Made by a program: the position numbers and the translations under genes. Below the pieces are notes generated by a model. It saw only the letters and a list, made by a program, of their open reading frames with translations. It had not been told where the DNA came from and searched no databases. This document shows positions 16,696-24,230 of a DNA stretch of 29,007 nt, piece after piece. Origin of the DNA: Thauera sp. (GTDB lineage Bacteria; Pseudomonadota; Gammaproteobacteria; Burkholderiales; Rhodocyclaceae). Numbering within the stretch: position 1 is the first letter of the stretch; each line of letters begins with the position of its first letter. Where the stretch lies: the NCBI GenBank assembly GCA_003446655.1, contig DMCZ01000227.1, positions 23,920 through 52,926 of the forward strand, in the 5' to 3' direction.

Positions 16696-17478
16696 TCAGG
16701 ATGCGGCCAGCATGGCGTCCACAAGCGCCAGCGGTGCCTCCTCCATCAGCGCGTGGCCGACCCCGGTGAGGATTACCAGGCGTGCGTTACCGGCGGTGAA
16801 GGCGTCGCGCAGCGGCAGCACGGCGTCGGCCGGGGTCATCCGGTCGCAGTCCCCGCTGACCAGCAGCACCGGGGCGCGCACGCGGGTGGCGGCCTGCAGC
16901 CCGCCCTGCCAGCCGTCGCAGGCGGCGAGGTCGGTGGCGAGCACCGCCGCGCCCTGCTTCTGCATGCGTTCGAGGTTGGCGGCCTCGAGTTCGCGCCGGC
17001 GCGCCTCGCCCAGCACGGCGGCCGGTGCGAAGGAGAACTTGTTGATCAGCGCCCAGGCCGTGGGCGGGTCGTTGCGCACGGCATCGAGCACGAAGGGCGC
17101 GACCGGCATCGGCGCCAGGCTGCCGAGCAGGTACAGCGTCCGCACCCGGTCCGGCGTGCGCGCAGCGACTGCGAGCGCCACCAGCGAGCCCATGCTGTGG
17201 CCGGCGATCCGGAAGCTGCCGAGGCCGAGCGCGTCGGCCAGGGCGAGCACCCAGTCCGCCATCGCGTCGATGCTGGTCAGCGCCTCCCCGCCGGAAGCGC
17301 CGTGCGCCGGCAGGTCTGGCGCAATCACCCGGTGGCCGGCGGCCGCGAGCCCGGGCACGACTGCGTCCCACACGCCGTGGTCGTGTCCGGCGCCATGGAT
17401 CAGCAGCAGCGGGGGGGAGTCGGGCTCGCCATGAACGGCGACGGCGACCGGCTGGCCGCACACCTGGATGTCTTTCAT
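16696..17478 (-). CDS. Alpha/beta hydrolase
   Basis: This 260-residue cytoplasmic hydrolase has the full catalytic set: the oxyanion segment LLLIHGAGHDHGVWD, nucleophile S95 in GHSMG, an acid in SGDCDRMTP, and the histidine in GVGHALME. The cap region (about 125-190) is helical and unremarkable. The family includes esterases, C-C bond hydrolases of aromatic degradation, lactonases and haloperoxidase-like proteins. Length and motifs suit an esterase or meta-cleavage-type hydrolase, but no aromatic-degradation genes are adjacent, so the substrate is open. It lies between the YdcH-like gene (58 bases upstream) and the DUF2189 gene on the same strand. Confidence 0.9.
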   Translation of the reverse strand: MKDIQVCGQPVAVAVHGEPDSPPLLLIHGAGHDHGVWDAVVPGLAAAGHRVIAPDLPAHGASGGEALTSIDAMADWVLALADALGLGSFRIAGHSMGSLVALAVAARTPDRVRTLYLLGSLAPMPVAPFVLDAVRNDPPTAWALINKFSFAPAAVLGEARRRELEAANLERMQKQGAAVLATDLAACDGWQGGLQAATRVRAPVLLVSGDCDRMTPADAVLPLRDAFTAGNARLVILTGVGHALMEEAPLALVDAMLAAS

Positions 17479-17536
17479 GAGGTCGATGCTCTTGTCGTTG
17501 GGGGCTGCGCGCGACGGTGCTCGCCCGAGGCTGCGC

Positions 17537-17752
17537 TCAGGCGCGCTCGTCGGGACTCAGAATGTGCTCGATGGCGATGATGCGGTCCTTGAGCGCGAGC
17601 TTGCGCTTCTTGAGCCGGCGCAGCATCAGCTCGTCGCCCGTCGGTGACTCGGCGAGACCGGCGATTGCATCGTCGAGGTCGCGATGTTCGAGGCGCATCT
17701 CCTCGAGGCGCAGGCGCAAGCTGGTCACTTCGTCGAATGCTTTGTCGTTCAT
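17537..17752 (-). CDS. YdcH/DUF465 family small coiled-coil protein
   Basis: This 71-residue, highly charged helical protein begins MNDKAFDEVTSLRLRLEEMR and ends with LKKRKLALKDRIIAIEHIL. The short hairpin of two charged helices with the L-K-K-R-K-L-x-L-K-D signature is that of the DUF465/YdcH family, abundant in proteobacteria and of unknown function. Start 17752 was chosen because it gives the usual family length. An in-frame start at 17806 would add 18 Arg/Gly-rich residues. It is divergent from greB across about 220 bases. Confidence 0.85.
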   Translation of the reverse strand: MNDKAFDEVTSLRLRLEEMRLEHRDLDDAIAGLAESPTGDELMLRRLKKRKLALKDRIIAIEHILSPDERA

Positions 17753-17791
17753 GCCTGCGTCCCCCGTGCGTCTCGTATGCATTTTTCCTGC

Positions 17792-17819
17792 GCCGCGGCC
17801 TGCCACGGGCAGGTGCGGC
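17792..17819. repeat. Long GC-rich hairpin in the YdcH-like/greB divergent region
   Basis: GCCGC-gg-CCTGCC-ACG-GGCAGG-t-GCGGC forms a two-part stem of eleven pairs with a 3-base loop. It lies 40-67 bases before the YdcH-like start, so it would fall in that gene's leader. On the minus strand it is followed by a short A-run rather than T-run, so it is not a terminator. A role in mRNA stability or translation is possible. Confidence 0.35.
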
Positions 17820-17972
17820 TCAGCGTTTTCCAGCGATGTTATGCGCCGGCGGGGTGGATGACAACTTCGTTCCCGCCGGTGCCCCCTCGTCCGCTTGCCA
17901 GGGCCTGCGGGCGTGGCGCGTGCTGGGGGGATTCCTTACCATTCGCGCTTCGCTAACTCGGAAAAGCGACAA

Positions 17973-18524
17973 GTGAACAAGGCTTTCGTGAAGGAAAACG
18001 ACGGGGATGACGAGGACGAGCTCGCCCCCGCGCTGCGCCTGCCCGCAGGCAGCAAGAATTACATGACCCGACGCGGCTATGACGCGCTGCGCGCCGAGCT
18101 CGACCAGCTGGTGCGCATCGAGCGGCCGAAGCTGGTCGAGACCGTGGCCTGGGCGGCGGGCAACGGCGACCGCTCGGAGAACGGCGACTACATCTACGGC
18201 AAGAAGCGCCTGCGCGAGATCGACCGCCGCATCCGCTTCCTGATCAAGCGCATCGAGAGCGCCGAGGTGGTCGACCCCGAGCGCCAGCAGGGCCTGGAAC
18301 AGGTCTTCTTCGGCGCCACGGTGAGCTTCTGCGACCTCGAAACGGGCGACGAGCAGACCTGGCAGATCGTCGGCGTGGATGAGGCGGACGCCTCGCAGGG
18401 CCGCATCAGCTGGATCTCGCCGCTGGCGCGAGCGGTGCTGAAGGCGCGTGCGGGCGACGTGGTGCGCTTCCAGAGCCCGGCAGGGATGCGCGAGATCGAG
18501 GTCACCGAGGTGCAGTATCGGTAG
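17973..18524 (+). CDS. greB: Transcription elongation factor GreB
   Basis: This 183-residue secondary-channel factor stimulates transcript cleavage in backtracked RNA polymerase. The N-terminal coiled-coil starts at about residue 31 (MTRRGYDALRAELDQL), with the catalytic acidic tip D66/E69 in GDRSENGDY and the GreB-type basic face KKRLREIDRRIRFLIKRIE. The C-terminal FKBP-like domain follows (VFFGATVSF to ISWISPLARAVLKARAGD). The 30-residue acidic N-terminal extension is what I recall for betaproteobacterial GreB. I chose GTG 17973 (reading MNKAFVKEND) because the family begins this way. An ATG at 17895 would add 26 residues without similarity. Immediately after its stop lies the htpG heat-shock promoter. 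Confidence 0.93.
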   Translation: MNKAFVKENDGDDEDELAPALRLPAGSKNYMTRRGYDALRAELDQLVRIERPKLVETVAWAAGNGDRSENGDYIYGKKRLREIDRRIRFLIKRIESAEVVDPERQQGLEQVFFGATVSFCDLETGDEQTWQIVGVDEADASQGRISWISPLARAVLKARAGDVVRFQSPAGMREIEVTEVQYR

Positions 18525-18529
18525 CGGGG

Positions 18530-18557
18530 CTTGAAAGCCGGACGGGTGGCCCCATCT
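18530..18557 (+). promoter_or_regulatory. Sigma-32 heat-shock promoter of htpG
   Basis: CTTGAAA (18530-18536), 13 bases, then CCCCATCT (18550-18557) match the sigma-32 consensus CTTGAAA-N13/15-CCCCATNT at essentially every position. It starts 6 bases after the greB stop, and transcription should begin near 18562-18566, leaving a leader of about 35 bases with TGGAG before the htpG ATG. The downstream gene is a classic sigma-32 target. Confidence 0.9.
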
Positions 18558-18597
18558 TCGCACGCACTGATCCGTAACCCTAGCTGGAGCCGTATCC

Positions 18598-20526
18598 ATG
18601 TCCGAAACCGCAGCCGCCCAGACGATGAACTTCCAGGCCGAGGTGAAGCAGCTGCTTCACCTGATGATCCACTCGCTGTATTCCAACCGCGAGATCTTCC
18701 TGCGCGAGCTCGTCTCCAACGCATCCGACGCCTGCGACAAGCTGCGCTTCGAGGCGCTCGACAATGGCGCCCTGTACGAGAACGACAGCGAGCTGAAGAT
18801 CCGCATCGGCTTCGACGCCGACGCGAAGACCGTCACCGTCGCCGACAACGGCATCGGCATGAGCCGCGACGAGGCCATCGCCCACCTCGGCACCATCGCC
18901 AAGTCGGGCACCAAGGAATTCTTCGGCAAGCTCACCGGCGACCAGAAGAAGGACGCCCACCTGATCGGCCAGTTCGGCGTCGGCTTCTACTCCGCCTTCA
19001 TCGTCGCCGACAAGGTCACCGTGGTGTCGCGCCGCGCCGGCCTGCCCGCCGACCAGGCGGTGAAGTGGGAATGCTCGATGACCGGCGACGAGGCCGGCGC
19101 CTACACCGTGGAGCAGGTCGACAAACCCGGCCGCGGCACCGAGATCACCCTGCACCTGCGCGAAGGCCAGGAAGACCTGCTGTCGTCGTGGAAGCTGAAG
19201 AGCCTGATCCGCAAGTACTCCGATCACATCGTGCAGCCGATCGTGATGAAGAAGGAGGAGTGGAACGAGGAGCAGAAGAAGCAGGTGCTGACCGCCGAGG
19301 ACGAGACGGTCAACCAGGCCAACGCGCTGTGGACGCGCTCGAAGAACGACATCACGGACGACGAGTACATCGGCTTCTACAAGCACGTCGCCCACGACTT
19401 CGAGGATCCGCTGGCGTGGACCCACTCGCGCGTCGAGGGCCGCCACGAATACACCAACCTGCTCTACATCCCGAAGAACGCCCCCTTCGACCTGTGGGAC
19501 CGCAACGCCAAGCATGGCATCAAGCTGTACGTGAAGCGCGTCTTCATCATGGACGACGCCGAGAAGCTGATGCCGACCTACCTGCGCTTCGTGCGCGGGG
19601 TGGTGGATTCGGCCGACCTGCCGCTCAACGTGTCGCGCGAGATCCTGCAGGAATCCAAGGACATCGACACCATCCGCGCCGGCTGCACGAAGAAGGTGCT
19701 GACCCTGCTCGAGAGCCTCGCCAACAGCGACGAGGCCGCGGACAAGGAGAAGTACGCCGAGTTCTGGAAGGCCTTCGGCAAGGTGCTCAAGGAAGGCGTG
19801 GGCGAGGACTTCGCCAACAAGGACAAGATCGCCGGCCTGCTGCGCTTCGCCTCGACCAAGCTCGACAGCCAGGACGAGGTCGTCTCGCTCGCCGACTACA
19901 TCGGTCGCATGAAGGAAGGCCAGGACAAGATCTACTACGTGACTGCCGAGACCTTCAACGCCGCCAAGAACAGCCCGCATCTCGAGGTCTTCCGCAAGAA
20001 GGGCATCGAGGTGCTGCTGCTCACCGACCGCGTCGACGAGTGGGTGGTGGGCAACCTGACCGAGTTCGATGGCAAGCAACTCGTGTCGGTCGCGAAGGGC
20101 GGCCTGGACCTGGGTGCGCTCGAGGACGAGGCCGAGAAAAAGGAAGCCGAGAAGGCCGCCGACGAGTACAAGGAGCTGCTCGACAAGATGAAGGCGAGCC
20201 TGGGCGAGCGCGTCAAGGACGTGAAGGTGACGCTGCGCCTGACCGACTCGCCTGCCTGCCTGGTGGCCGACGAGCACGACCTGGGTATGAACCTGGCGCG
20301 CATCCTCAAGGCCGCCGGCCAGAGCGCGCCGGTGTCGAAGCCCATCCTCGAGATCAACCCCAGCCATCCGGCGGTGCTGCGCCTGAAGTACGAGGACAAG
20401 CACTTCGACGACTGGGCGGCGGTGCTGTTCGATCAGGCGCTGCTCGCCGAGGGCGGTACGCTCGACGACCCGGCCACCTTCGTCAAGCGCATCAACCAGC
20501 TCATGATGGCGATGAGCGGGAACTGA
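18598..20526 (+). CDS. htpG: Molecular chaperone HtpG (Hsp90)
   Basis: This 642-residue cytosolic ATP-dependent chaperone has the usual Hsp90 length for bacteria. GHKL ATPase motifs appear in the N-terminal domain: ELVSNASDACDKLRFEAL (catalytic Glu and Asn), DNGIGM, GTIAKSGTKEF (lid) and GQFGVGFYSAFIVAD. The middle domain has the conserved LPLNVSREILQ catalytic-loop arginine. The C-terminal dimerisation domain ends MMAMSGN, without the eukaryotic MEEVD. The start ATG 18598 follows TGGAG. Expression is under the sigma-32 promoter at 18530-18557 and ends at the terminator at 20555-20586, so it looks like a single-gene transcription unit. Confidence 0.98.
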   Translation: MSETAAAQTMNFQAEVKQLLHLMIHSLYSNREIFLRELVSNASDACDKLRFEALDNGALYENDSELKIRIGFDADAKTVTVADNGIGMSRDEAIAHLGTIAKSGTKEFFGKLTGDQKKDAHLIGQFGVGFYSAFIVADKVTVVSRRAGLPADQAVKWECSMTGDEAGAYTVEQVDKPGRGTEITLHLREGQEDLLSSWKLKSLIRKYSDHIVQPIVMKKEEWNEEQKKQVLTAEDETVNQANALWTRSKNDITDDEYIGFYKHVAHDFEDPLAWTHSRVEGRHEYTNLLYIPKNAPFDLWDRNAKHGIKLYVKRVFIMDDAEKLMPTYLRFVRGVVDSADLPLNVSREILQESKDIDTIRAGCTKKVLTLLESLANSDEAADKEKYAEFWKAFGKVLKEGVGEDFANKDKIAGLLRFASTKLDSQDEVVSLADYIGRMKEGQDKIYYVTAETFNAAKNSPHLEVFRKKGIEVLLLTDRVDEWVVGNLTEFDGKQLVSVAKGGLDLGALEDEAEKKEAEKAADEYKELLDKMKASLGERVKDVKVTLRLTDSPACLVADEHDLGMNLARILKAAGQSAPVSKPILEINPSHPAVLRLKYEDKHFDDWAAVLFDQALLAEGGTLDDPATFVKRINQLMMAMSGN

Positions 20527-20554
20527 TCGGCGACGATTGAATCATTCGCAGCGG

Positions 20555-20586
20555 GGGCGGCGTGCCGGAGGGCAGCCGCCCTTTTT
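20555..20586 (+). terminator. Rho-independent terminator of htpG
   Basis: GGGCGGC (20555-20561) pairs with GCCGCCC (20575-20581), and an inner TGCC/GGCA extends the stem around a GGAG loop with one bulged G. Five T residues follow at 20582-20586. It lies 28 bases after the htpG stop. Confidence 0.88.
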
Positions 20587-20644
20587 ACGTGTGCCCGAGT
20601 CAGCCACCGGCATGCCGTCCCTGCCTCCAGTCCCGAGGATTCCA

Positions 20645-21211
20645 ATGAAGTTCAATGCAATCGTCCTTTCCTGTGTGCTGGCTGCGCTCGGCGCGCAGGC
20701 CGGCCCGGCGCTGTCATCGACCGCTGCGGTCGAGCCCCTCGAACCGATTGCCGCACTGGACCTGCCGCGCTACATGGGCACCTGGTACGAAATCGCCAGA
20801 TACCCGAACTGGTTCCAGAAGAAATGCGCCAGCGACACGCGCGCCGACTACAGCCTGCAGCCCGATGGCCGGGTGCAGGTCATCAACCGGTGCCGCGAGG
20901 CGGACGGCGCGCTCTCCGAGGCGGTCGGCATTGCGCGCCAGATGGGCGCGGCCGACTCCCCGAAGCTCGAGGTGCGTTTCGCGCCGGCCTGGCTGTCCTT
21001 CCTGCCGATGGTGTGGGGCGACTACTGGGTCATTGATCTCGACCCGGACTACCAGCTGGTCGCCGTCAGTGAGCCGGAGCGCGAATACCTGTGGGTGCTG
21101 TCGCGCACCCCGGTGGTCGATACGCAGGCCTACGAGGCCCTGCTCGCGCGGCTGGCGGCCCGCGGTTTCGATCCTGGCAAGCTGGAGCGGACCATGCAGC
21201 AAGACGATTGA
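20645..21211 (+). CDS. Secreted bacterial lipocalin (Blc-like)
   Basis: This 188-residue protein has a Sec signal peptide (MKFNAIVLSCVLAALGAQAG). The lipocalin signature G-T-W-Y-E-I-A-R appears at about residue 45, and the later YWVIDLDPDYQLVAVSEPEREYLWVLSR block is typical of the Blc/apolipoprotein D family. Members bind fatty acids or lysophospholipids in the cell envelope, often under stress. E. coli Blc is a lipoprotein, but here the only early cysteine (C10) is too close to the start for a convincing lipobox, so it is more likely a soluble periplasmic protein. C61 and C83 could pair. Start 20645 follows GAGGATT 6 bases upstream. It is separated from htpG by a terminator and its own promoter was not identified. 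Confidence 0.88.
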   Translation: MKFNAIVLSCVLAALGAQAGPALSSTAAVEPLEPIAALDLPRYMGTWYEIARYPNWFQKKCASDTRADYSLQPDGRVQVINRCREADGALSEAVGIARQMGAADSPKLEVRFAPAWLSFLPMVWGDYWVIDLDPDYQLVAVSEPEREYLWVLSRTPVVDTQAYEALLARLAARGFDPGKLERTMQQDD

Positions 21212-21219
21212 GACCCCTG

Positions 21220-21235
21220 GCGCCCGCCCGGGCGC
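21220..21235. repeat. GC-rich hairpin after the lipocalin gene
   Basis: GCGCCC-GCCC-GGGCGC forms a 6-bp stem 8 bases after the lipocalin stop. It lacks a following T-run, so intrinsic termination is doubtful. The rest of the 170-base gap to livG showed no convincing promoter. Confidence 0.3.
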
Positions 21236-21381
21236 TTGTGGCCGCGGCGTGATCGCGCGGGTGCGATTCCAGCCTCGGGAAAATGCGATCTGCAAATAAG
21301 GGCAAACGCCATGTTGACGGCCTCAAGCCCAGCCGGAACACTCCATGGCGACAAAAACAAACGATGGCTGGGGAGACACCC

Positions 21382-22149
21382 TTGAGCGAGTTCATCCTCG
21401 AGACCCGCGGACTCACGAAGGAGTTCAAGGGTTTCGTCGCGGTATCCGGCGTCGATCTGAAGGTGCAGAAGGGTCACATCCACGCGCTGATCGGCCCCAA
21501 CGGTGCCGGCAAGACGACCGTCTTCAACCTGCTGACCAAGTTCCTGCCGCCGACGGCGGGGACGATCCTGTTCGAGGGGCGCGACATCACCCGCGAAGCG
21601 CCGGCAGTGACTGCGCGTCGCGGCATGGTGCGCTCGTTCCAGATCTCGGCGACCTTTCCCAATCTCACCGTGCTCGAGAACGTGCGCATCGGTCTGCAGC
21701 GCAAGCTCGGCACCGAGTTTCACTTCTGGCGCTCGGTGAAGTCGCTCGACGTGCTCAACGACGAGGCCATGGCGCTGCTCGAGGCGGTCGATCTGACCAG
21801 CTTCGCCGATACCGTCACCGCCGAGATGCCCTACGGGCGCAAGCGTGCGCTCGAGATCGCGACGACGCTCGCGCTCGAGCCGCGCATGCTGCTGCTCGAC
21901 GAGCCCACGCAGGGCATGGGCAACGAGGACATCGCGCGCGTGGTCGAGCTCATCCGCAAGGTGTCGGCCAACCGCACCATCCTGATGGTCGAGCACAACC
22001 TGTCGGTGGTCGCCAACCTGTGCGACCGCATCACCGTGCTAACCCGCGGCAGCGTGCTCGCCGAGGGCACCTATGCCGAGGTGTCGAAGAACCCGAAGGT
22101 GCTCGAGGCCTATGTCGGTTCCGACGACATGAGCGACGCCCACCACTGA
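21382..22149 (+). CDS. livG: ABC transporter ATPase, LivG type
   Basis: This ATP-hydrolysing subunit of a branched-chain-amino-acid-type (HAAT) importer has an intact Walker A (GPNGAGKTT), the Q-loop region (VRSFQISATFPNLTV), Walker B (MLLLDEPTQGM) and the H-loop (ILMVEHNLSVV). The ABC signature is degenerate: PYGRKRALEIA stands where LSGGQ-type sequence is expected (LSYGxQRxLEIA in LivG). I prefer the TTG at 21382 (reading MSEFILETRG, 255 residues, the usual LivG length) because GGGGAG precedes it by 6 bases. The ATG at 21364 adds six residues but has no ribosome site. It is the first gene of livG-F-K-H-M, so both ATPases precede the binding protein and permeases. Substrates of this family include branched-chain amino acids, urea and aromatic acids. 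Confidence 0.9.
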   Translation: MSEFILETRGLTKEFKGFVAVSGVDLKVQKGHIHALIGPNGAGKTTVFNLLTKFLPPTAGTILFEGRDITREAPAVTARRGMVRSFQISATFPNLTVLENVRIGLQRKLGTEFHFWRSVKSLDVLNDEAMALLEAVDLTSFADTVTAEMPYGRKRALEIATTLALEPRMLLLDEPTQGMGNEDIARVVELIRKVSANRTILMVEHNLSVVANLCDRITVLTRGSVLAEGTYAEVSKNPKVLEAYVGSDDMSDAHH

Positions 22150-22167
22150 TTCCCCGCGACCGACATC

Positions 22168-22890
22168 ATGACCAGTGCCTTCACCCCACACCCGGAGATG
22201 CTCCGGATCCACGACCTGCACGCCTTCTATGGCGAGTCGCACATCCTCCACGGCATTGACCTCAGGGTCGCGCGCGGCGAGTGCGTGACCCTGCTCGGGC
22301 GCAACGGCTCCGGGCGCTCGACGACCCTGAAGTCGGTGCTCGGCCTTGTCGGTCGGCGGACGGGCTCGATCATGGTCAATGGACGGGAAGTGATCGCCGA
22401 GCCCACGCACCGGATGGCGCGCTATGGCATCGGCTACGTGCCCGAGGAGCGCGCGATTTTTGCTTCGCTCTCCACCGAGGAGAACCTGATGTTGCCCCCG
22501 CAGGTGGCGAGCGGGGCGATGTCGGTGGCCGAGATCTACCGCATGTTTCCCAACCTCGAGGAGCGGCGCAACAGCCCCGGGTCCAAGCTCTCCGGCGGCG
22601 AGCAGCAGATGCTGGCGATGGCGCGCGTGCTGCGCACCGGGGCCAAGCTGCTTCTGCTCGACGAGATCACCGAGGGCCTGGCCCCGGTGATCGTCAAGAA
22701 ACTCGGCGAGGTCATCGTCGAGCTGAAATCCCGCGGCTACACCATCGTGCTGGTGGAGCAGAACTTCCGCTTCGCCGCGCCGCTGGCCGACCGCCACTAC
22801 GTGCTCGAGCACGGCGAGATCATCGCCACCATCACCGCCGAGGAACTCCCCGGCAGGATGGACTGGCTGCACCAGACGCTGGGGGTCTGA
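22168..22890 (+). CDS. livF: ABC transporter ATPase, LivF type, with variant Walker A
   Basis: This 240-residue second ATPase of the importer has signature LSGGEQQMLAMARVL, Walker B LLLLDEITEGL and the V-P-E-E-R Q-loop equivalent, all recognisably LivF. The striking feature is the Walker A motif, GRNGSGRSTT: the universally used lysine is replaced by arginine (R50, codon CGC at 22315-22317). The H-loop position is glutamine (LVEQN), which is usual for LivF. The start ATG 22168 lies 18 bases after livG. Because LivG keeps a full Walker A, the transporter could still have one or more active sites. Whether the K-to-R change is a lineage trait or reduces ATPase activity cannot be settled here. 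Confidence 0.9.
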   Translation: MTSAFTPHPEMLRIHDLHAFYGESHILHGIDLRVARGECVTLLGRNGSGRSTTLKSVLGLVGRRTGSIMVNGREVIAEPTHRMARYGIGYVPEERAIFASLSTEENLMLPPQVASGAMSVAEIYRMFPNLEERRNSPGSKLSGGEQQMLAMARVLRTGAKLLLLDEITEGLAPVIVKKLGEVIVELKSRGYTIVLVEQNFRFAAPLADRHYVLEHGEIIATITAEELPGRMDWLHQTLGV

Positions 22891-22943
22891 GCGGCGGCGC
22901 CGCGCAGTTCCCGCGTACCAACCACAAGAAACGGAGACACACG

Positions 22944-24158
22944 ATGCAGACGAAGAAACTCACCACCCTGGCCTGCGCGGCCGCCTTTGCCATGCTGTCG
23001 GGTGCGGCGAGCGCGCAGATCTCGGGCAACACGGTCAAGGTCGGCGTGCTCACCGACATGTCGGGCACCTATTCCGACCTCGCCGGCGCTGGCGCGGTGC
23101 TCGCCACGCAGATGGCCATCGACGACTTCATCGCCGAGGCCAAGCCCGAGTTCAAGGTCGAGATGGTCTCCGCCGACCACCAGAACAAGGCCGACATCGC
23201 CTCCAACAAGGCACGCGAGTGGTTCGAGCGCGAGGGTGTCGATGCCGCCACCGAGCTGGTGACCACCTCGACCGCGCTCGCGGTGATGAAGGTCGCCAAG
23301 GAGATGAACCGCATTACGCTGATGAGCGGCCCGGGCTCGACGCCGATCACCAACGAGCAGTGCACCGACCTCGCAGTGCACTACACCTACGACACCTATG
23401 CGCTCGCCAACGGCACCGCCAAGGCGGTGACCCAGCAGGGCGGCGACACGTGGTACTTCCTCACCGCCGACTACGCCTTCGGCCAGGCGCTTGAGCGGGA
23501 TTCGTCCGCGGTCGTCACGGCCAACGGCGGCAAGGTGCTCGGCTCGGTACGCCACCCGTTCCCAGCCTCTGACTTCTCGTCCTTCCTGCTTCAGGCTCAG
23601 GCCTCGGGTGCGAAGATCATCGGCCTGGCCAACGCCGGCGCCGACACCACCAACGCGATCAAGCAGGCGGCCGAGTTCGGCGTCACGCCCAAGCAGGCGC
23701 TCGCCGGCCTGCTGATGTTCATCTCCGACGTGCACTCGCTCGGCCTGCAGAGCACCCAGGGCATGTACCTGACCACCGGCTTCTACTGGGATCTCAACGA
23801 CGAGACCCGCGCCTGGTCCAAGCGCTTCTTCGACAAGCACAAGCGCATGCCGACCATGGTGCAGGCCGGCCAGTACTCTTCGGTGATGCACTACCTGCGC
23901 GCGGTCAAGGCCGCCGGCACCGACGAGGCGGGCAAGGTCATGGCGCAGATGAAGGCCACGCCGATCAACGACTTCTTCGCCAAGAACGGCCGCATCCGCG
24001 ACGACGGCCGCATGATCCACGACATGTACCTCGCCCAGGTCAAGAAGCCGGACGAGTCCAAGTACCCGTGGGACTACTACCACATCCGCCAGACCATCCC
24101 GGCGGACGAGGCCTTCCTGCCGCTGGCGCAGTCGAAGTGCCCGCTGGTCAAGAAGTAA
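22944..24158 (+). CDS. livK: ABC transporter periplasmic substrate-binding protein, LivK type
   Basis: This 404-residue protein has a clear signal peptide (MQTKKLTTLACAAAFAMLSG, with cleavage after AASA near residue 24). The mature protein begins QISGNTVKVGVLTDMSGTYSDL, the standard opening of the Leu/Ile/Val-binding (peripla_BP_6) family. Later blocks (TWYFLTADYAFGQALERD, IIGLANAGADTTNAIKQAAEFG) belong to the same family. The ligand cannot be read from sequence. In this type of organism relatives bind amino acids, amides or aromatic acids. The start has ACGGAGAC 7 bases upstream. It follows livF by 53 bases and precedes livH by 72 bases, the latter containing two hairpins. Confidence 0.93.
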   Translation: MQTKKLTTLACAAAFAMLSGAASAQISGNTVKVGVLTDMSGTYSDLAGAGAVLATQMAIDDFIAEAKPEFKVEMVSADHQNKADIASNKAREWFEREGVDAATELVTTSTALAVMKVAKEMNRITLMSGPGSTPITNEQCTDLAVHYTYDTYALANGTAKAVTQQGGDTWYFLTADYAFGQALERDSSAVVTANGGKVLGSVRHPFPASDFSSFLLQAQASGAKIIGLANAGADTTNAIKQAAEFGVTPKQALAGLLMFISDVHSLGLQSTQGMYLTTGFYWDLNDETRAWSKRFFDKHKRMPTMVQAGQYSSVMHYLRAVKAAGTDEAGKVMAQMKATPINDFFAKNGRIRDDGRMIHDMYLAQVKKPDESKYPWDYYHIRQTIPADEAFLPLAQSKCPLVKK

Positions 24159-24165
24159 GCTGATC

Positions 24166-24219
24166 GCGGGGCTCTCCCGCACTTCACGACGCACCGGGGT
24201 GGCGCAGCCGCTCCGGTGC
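24166..24219 (+). repeat. Two stem-loops between livK and livH
   Basis: GCGGG-GCTCT-CCCGC (24166-24180) is followed by GCACCGG (24191-24197) pairing with CCGGTGC (24213-24219), with a further GGC/GCC inner stem. Neither ends in a T-run. The second hairpin ends just before the livH ribosome site (GGGAG). Such structures after binding-protein genes commonly protect the upstream mRNA and lower permease output. Confidence 0.5.
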
Positions 24220-24230
24220 GGGAGTCGCAC

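Noticed and set aside
18580..20403. A 607-codon minus-strand open frame opposite htpG
   Set aside because: Same reason: low-complexity Val/Leu/His/Gly translation and no ribosome site, opposite an unambiguous htpG.
20645..20680. Lipoprotein signal in the lipocalin
   Set aside because: The only Cys (residue 10) follows VLS and leaves too short an N-region for a convincing lipobox, so a plain Sec signal peptide is preferred.
21314..21342. TTGACG-N17-AACACT as the livG promoter
   Set aside because: The -35 is good but the -10 matches poorly, so it is not listed as a feature.
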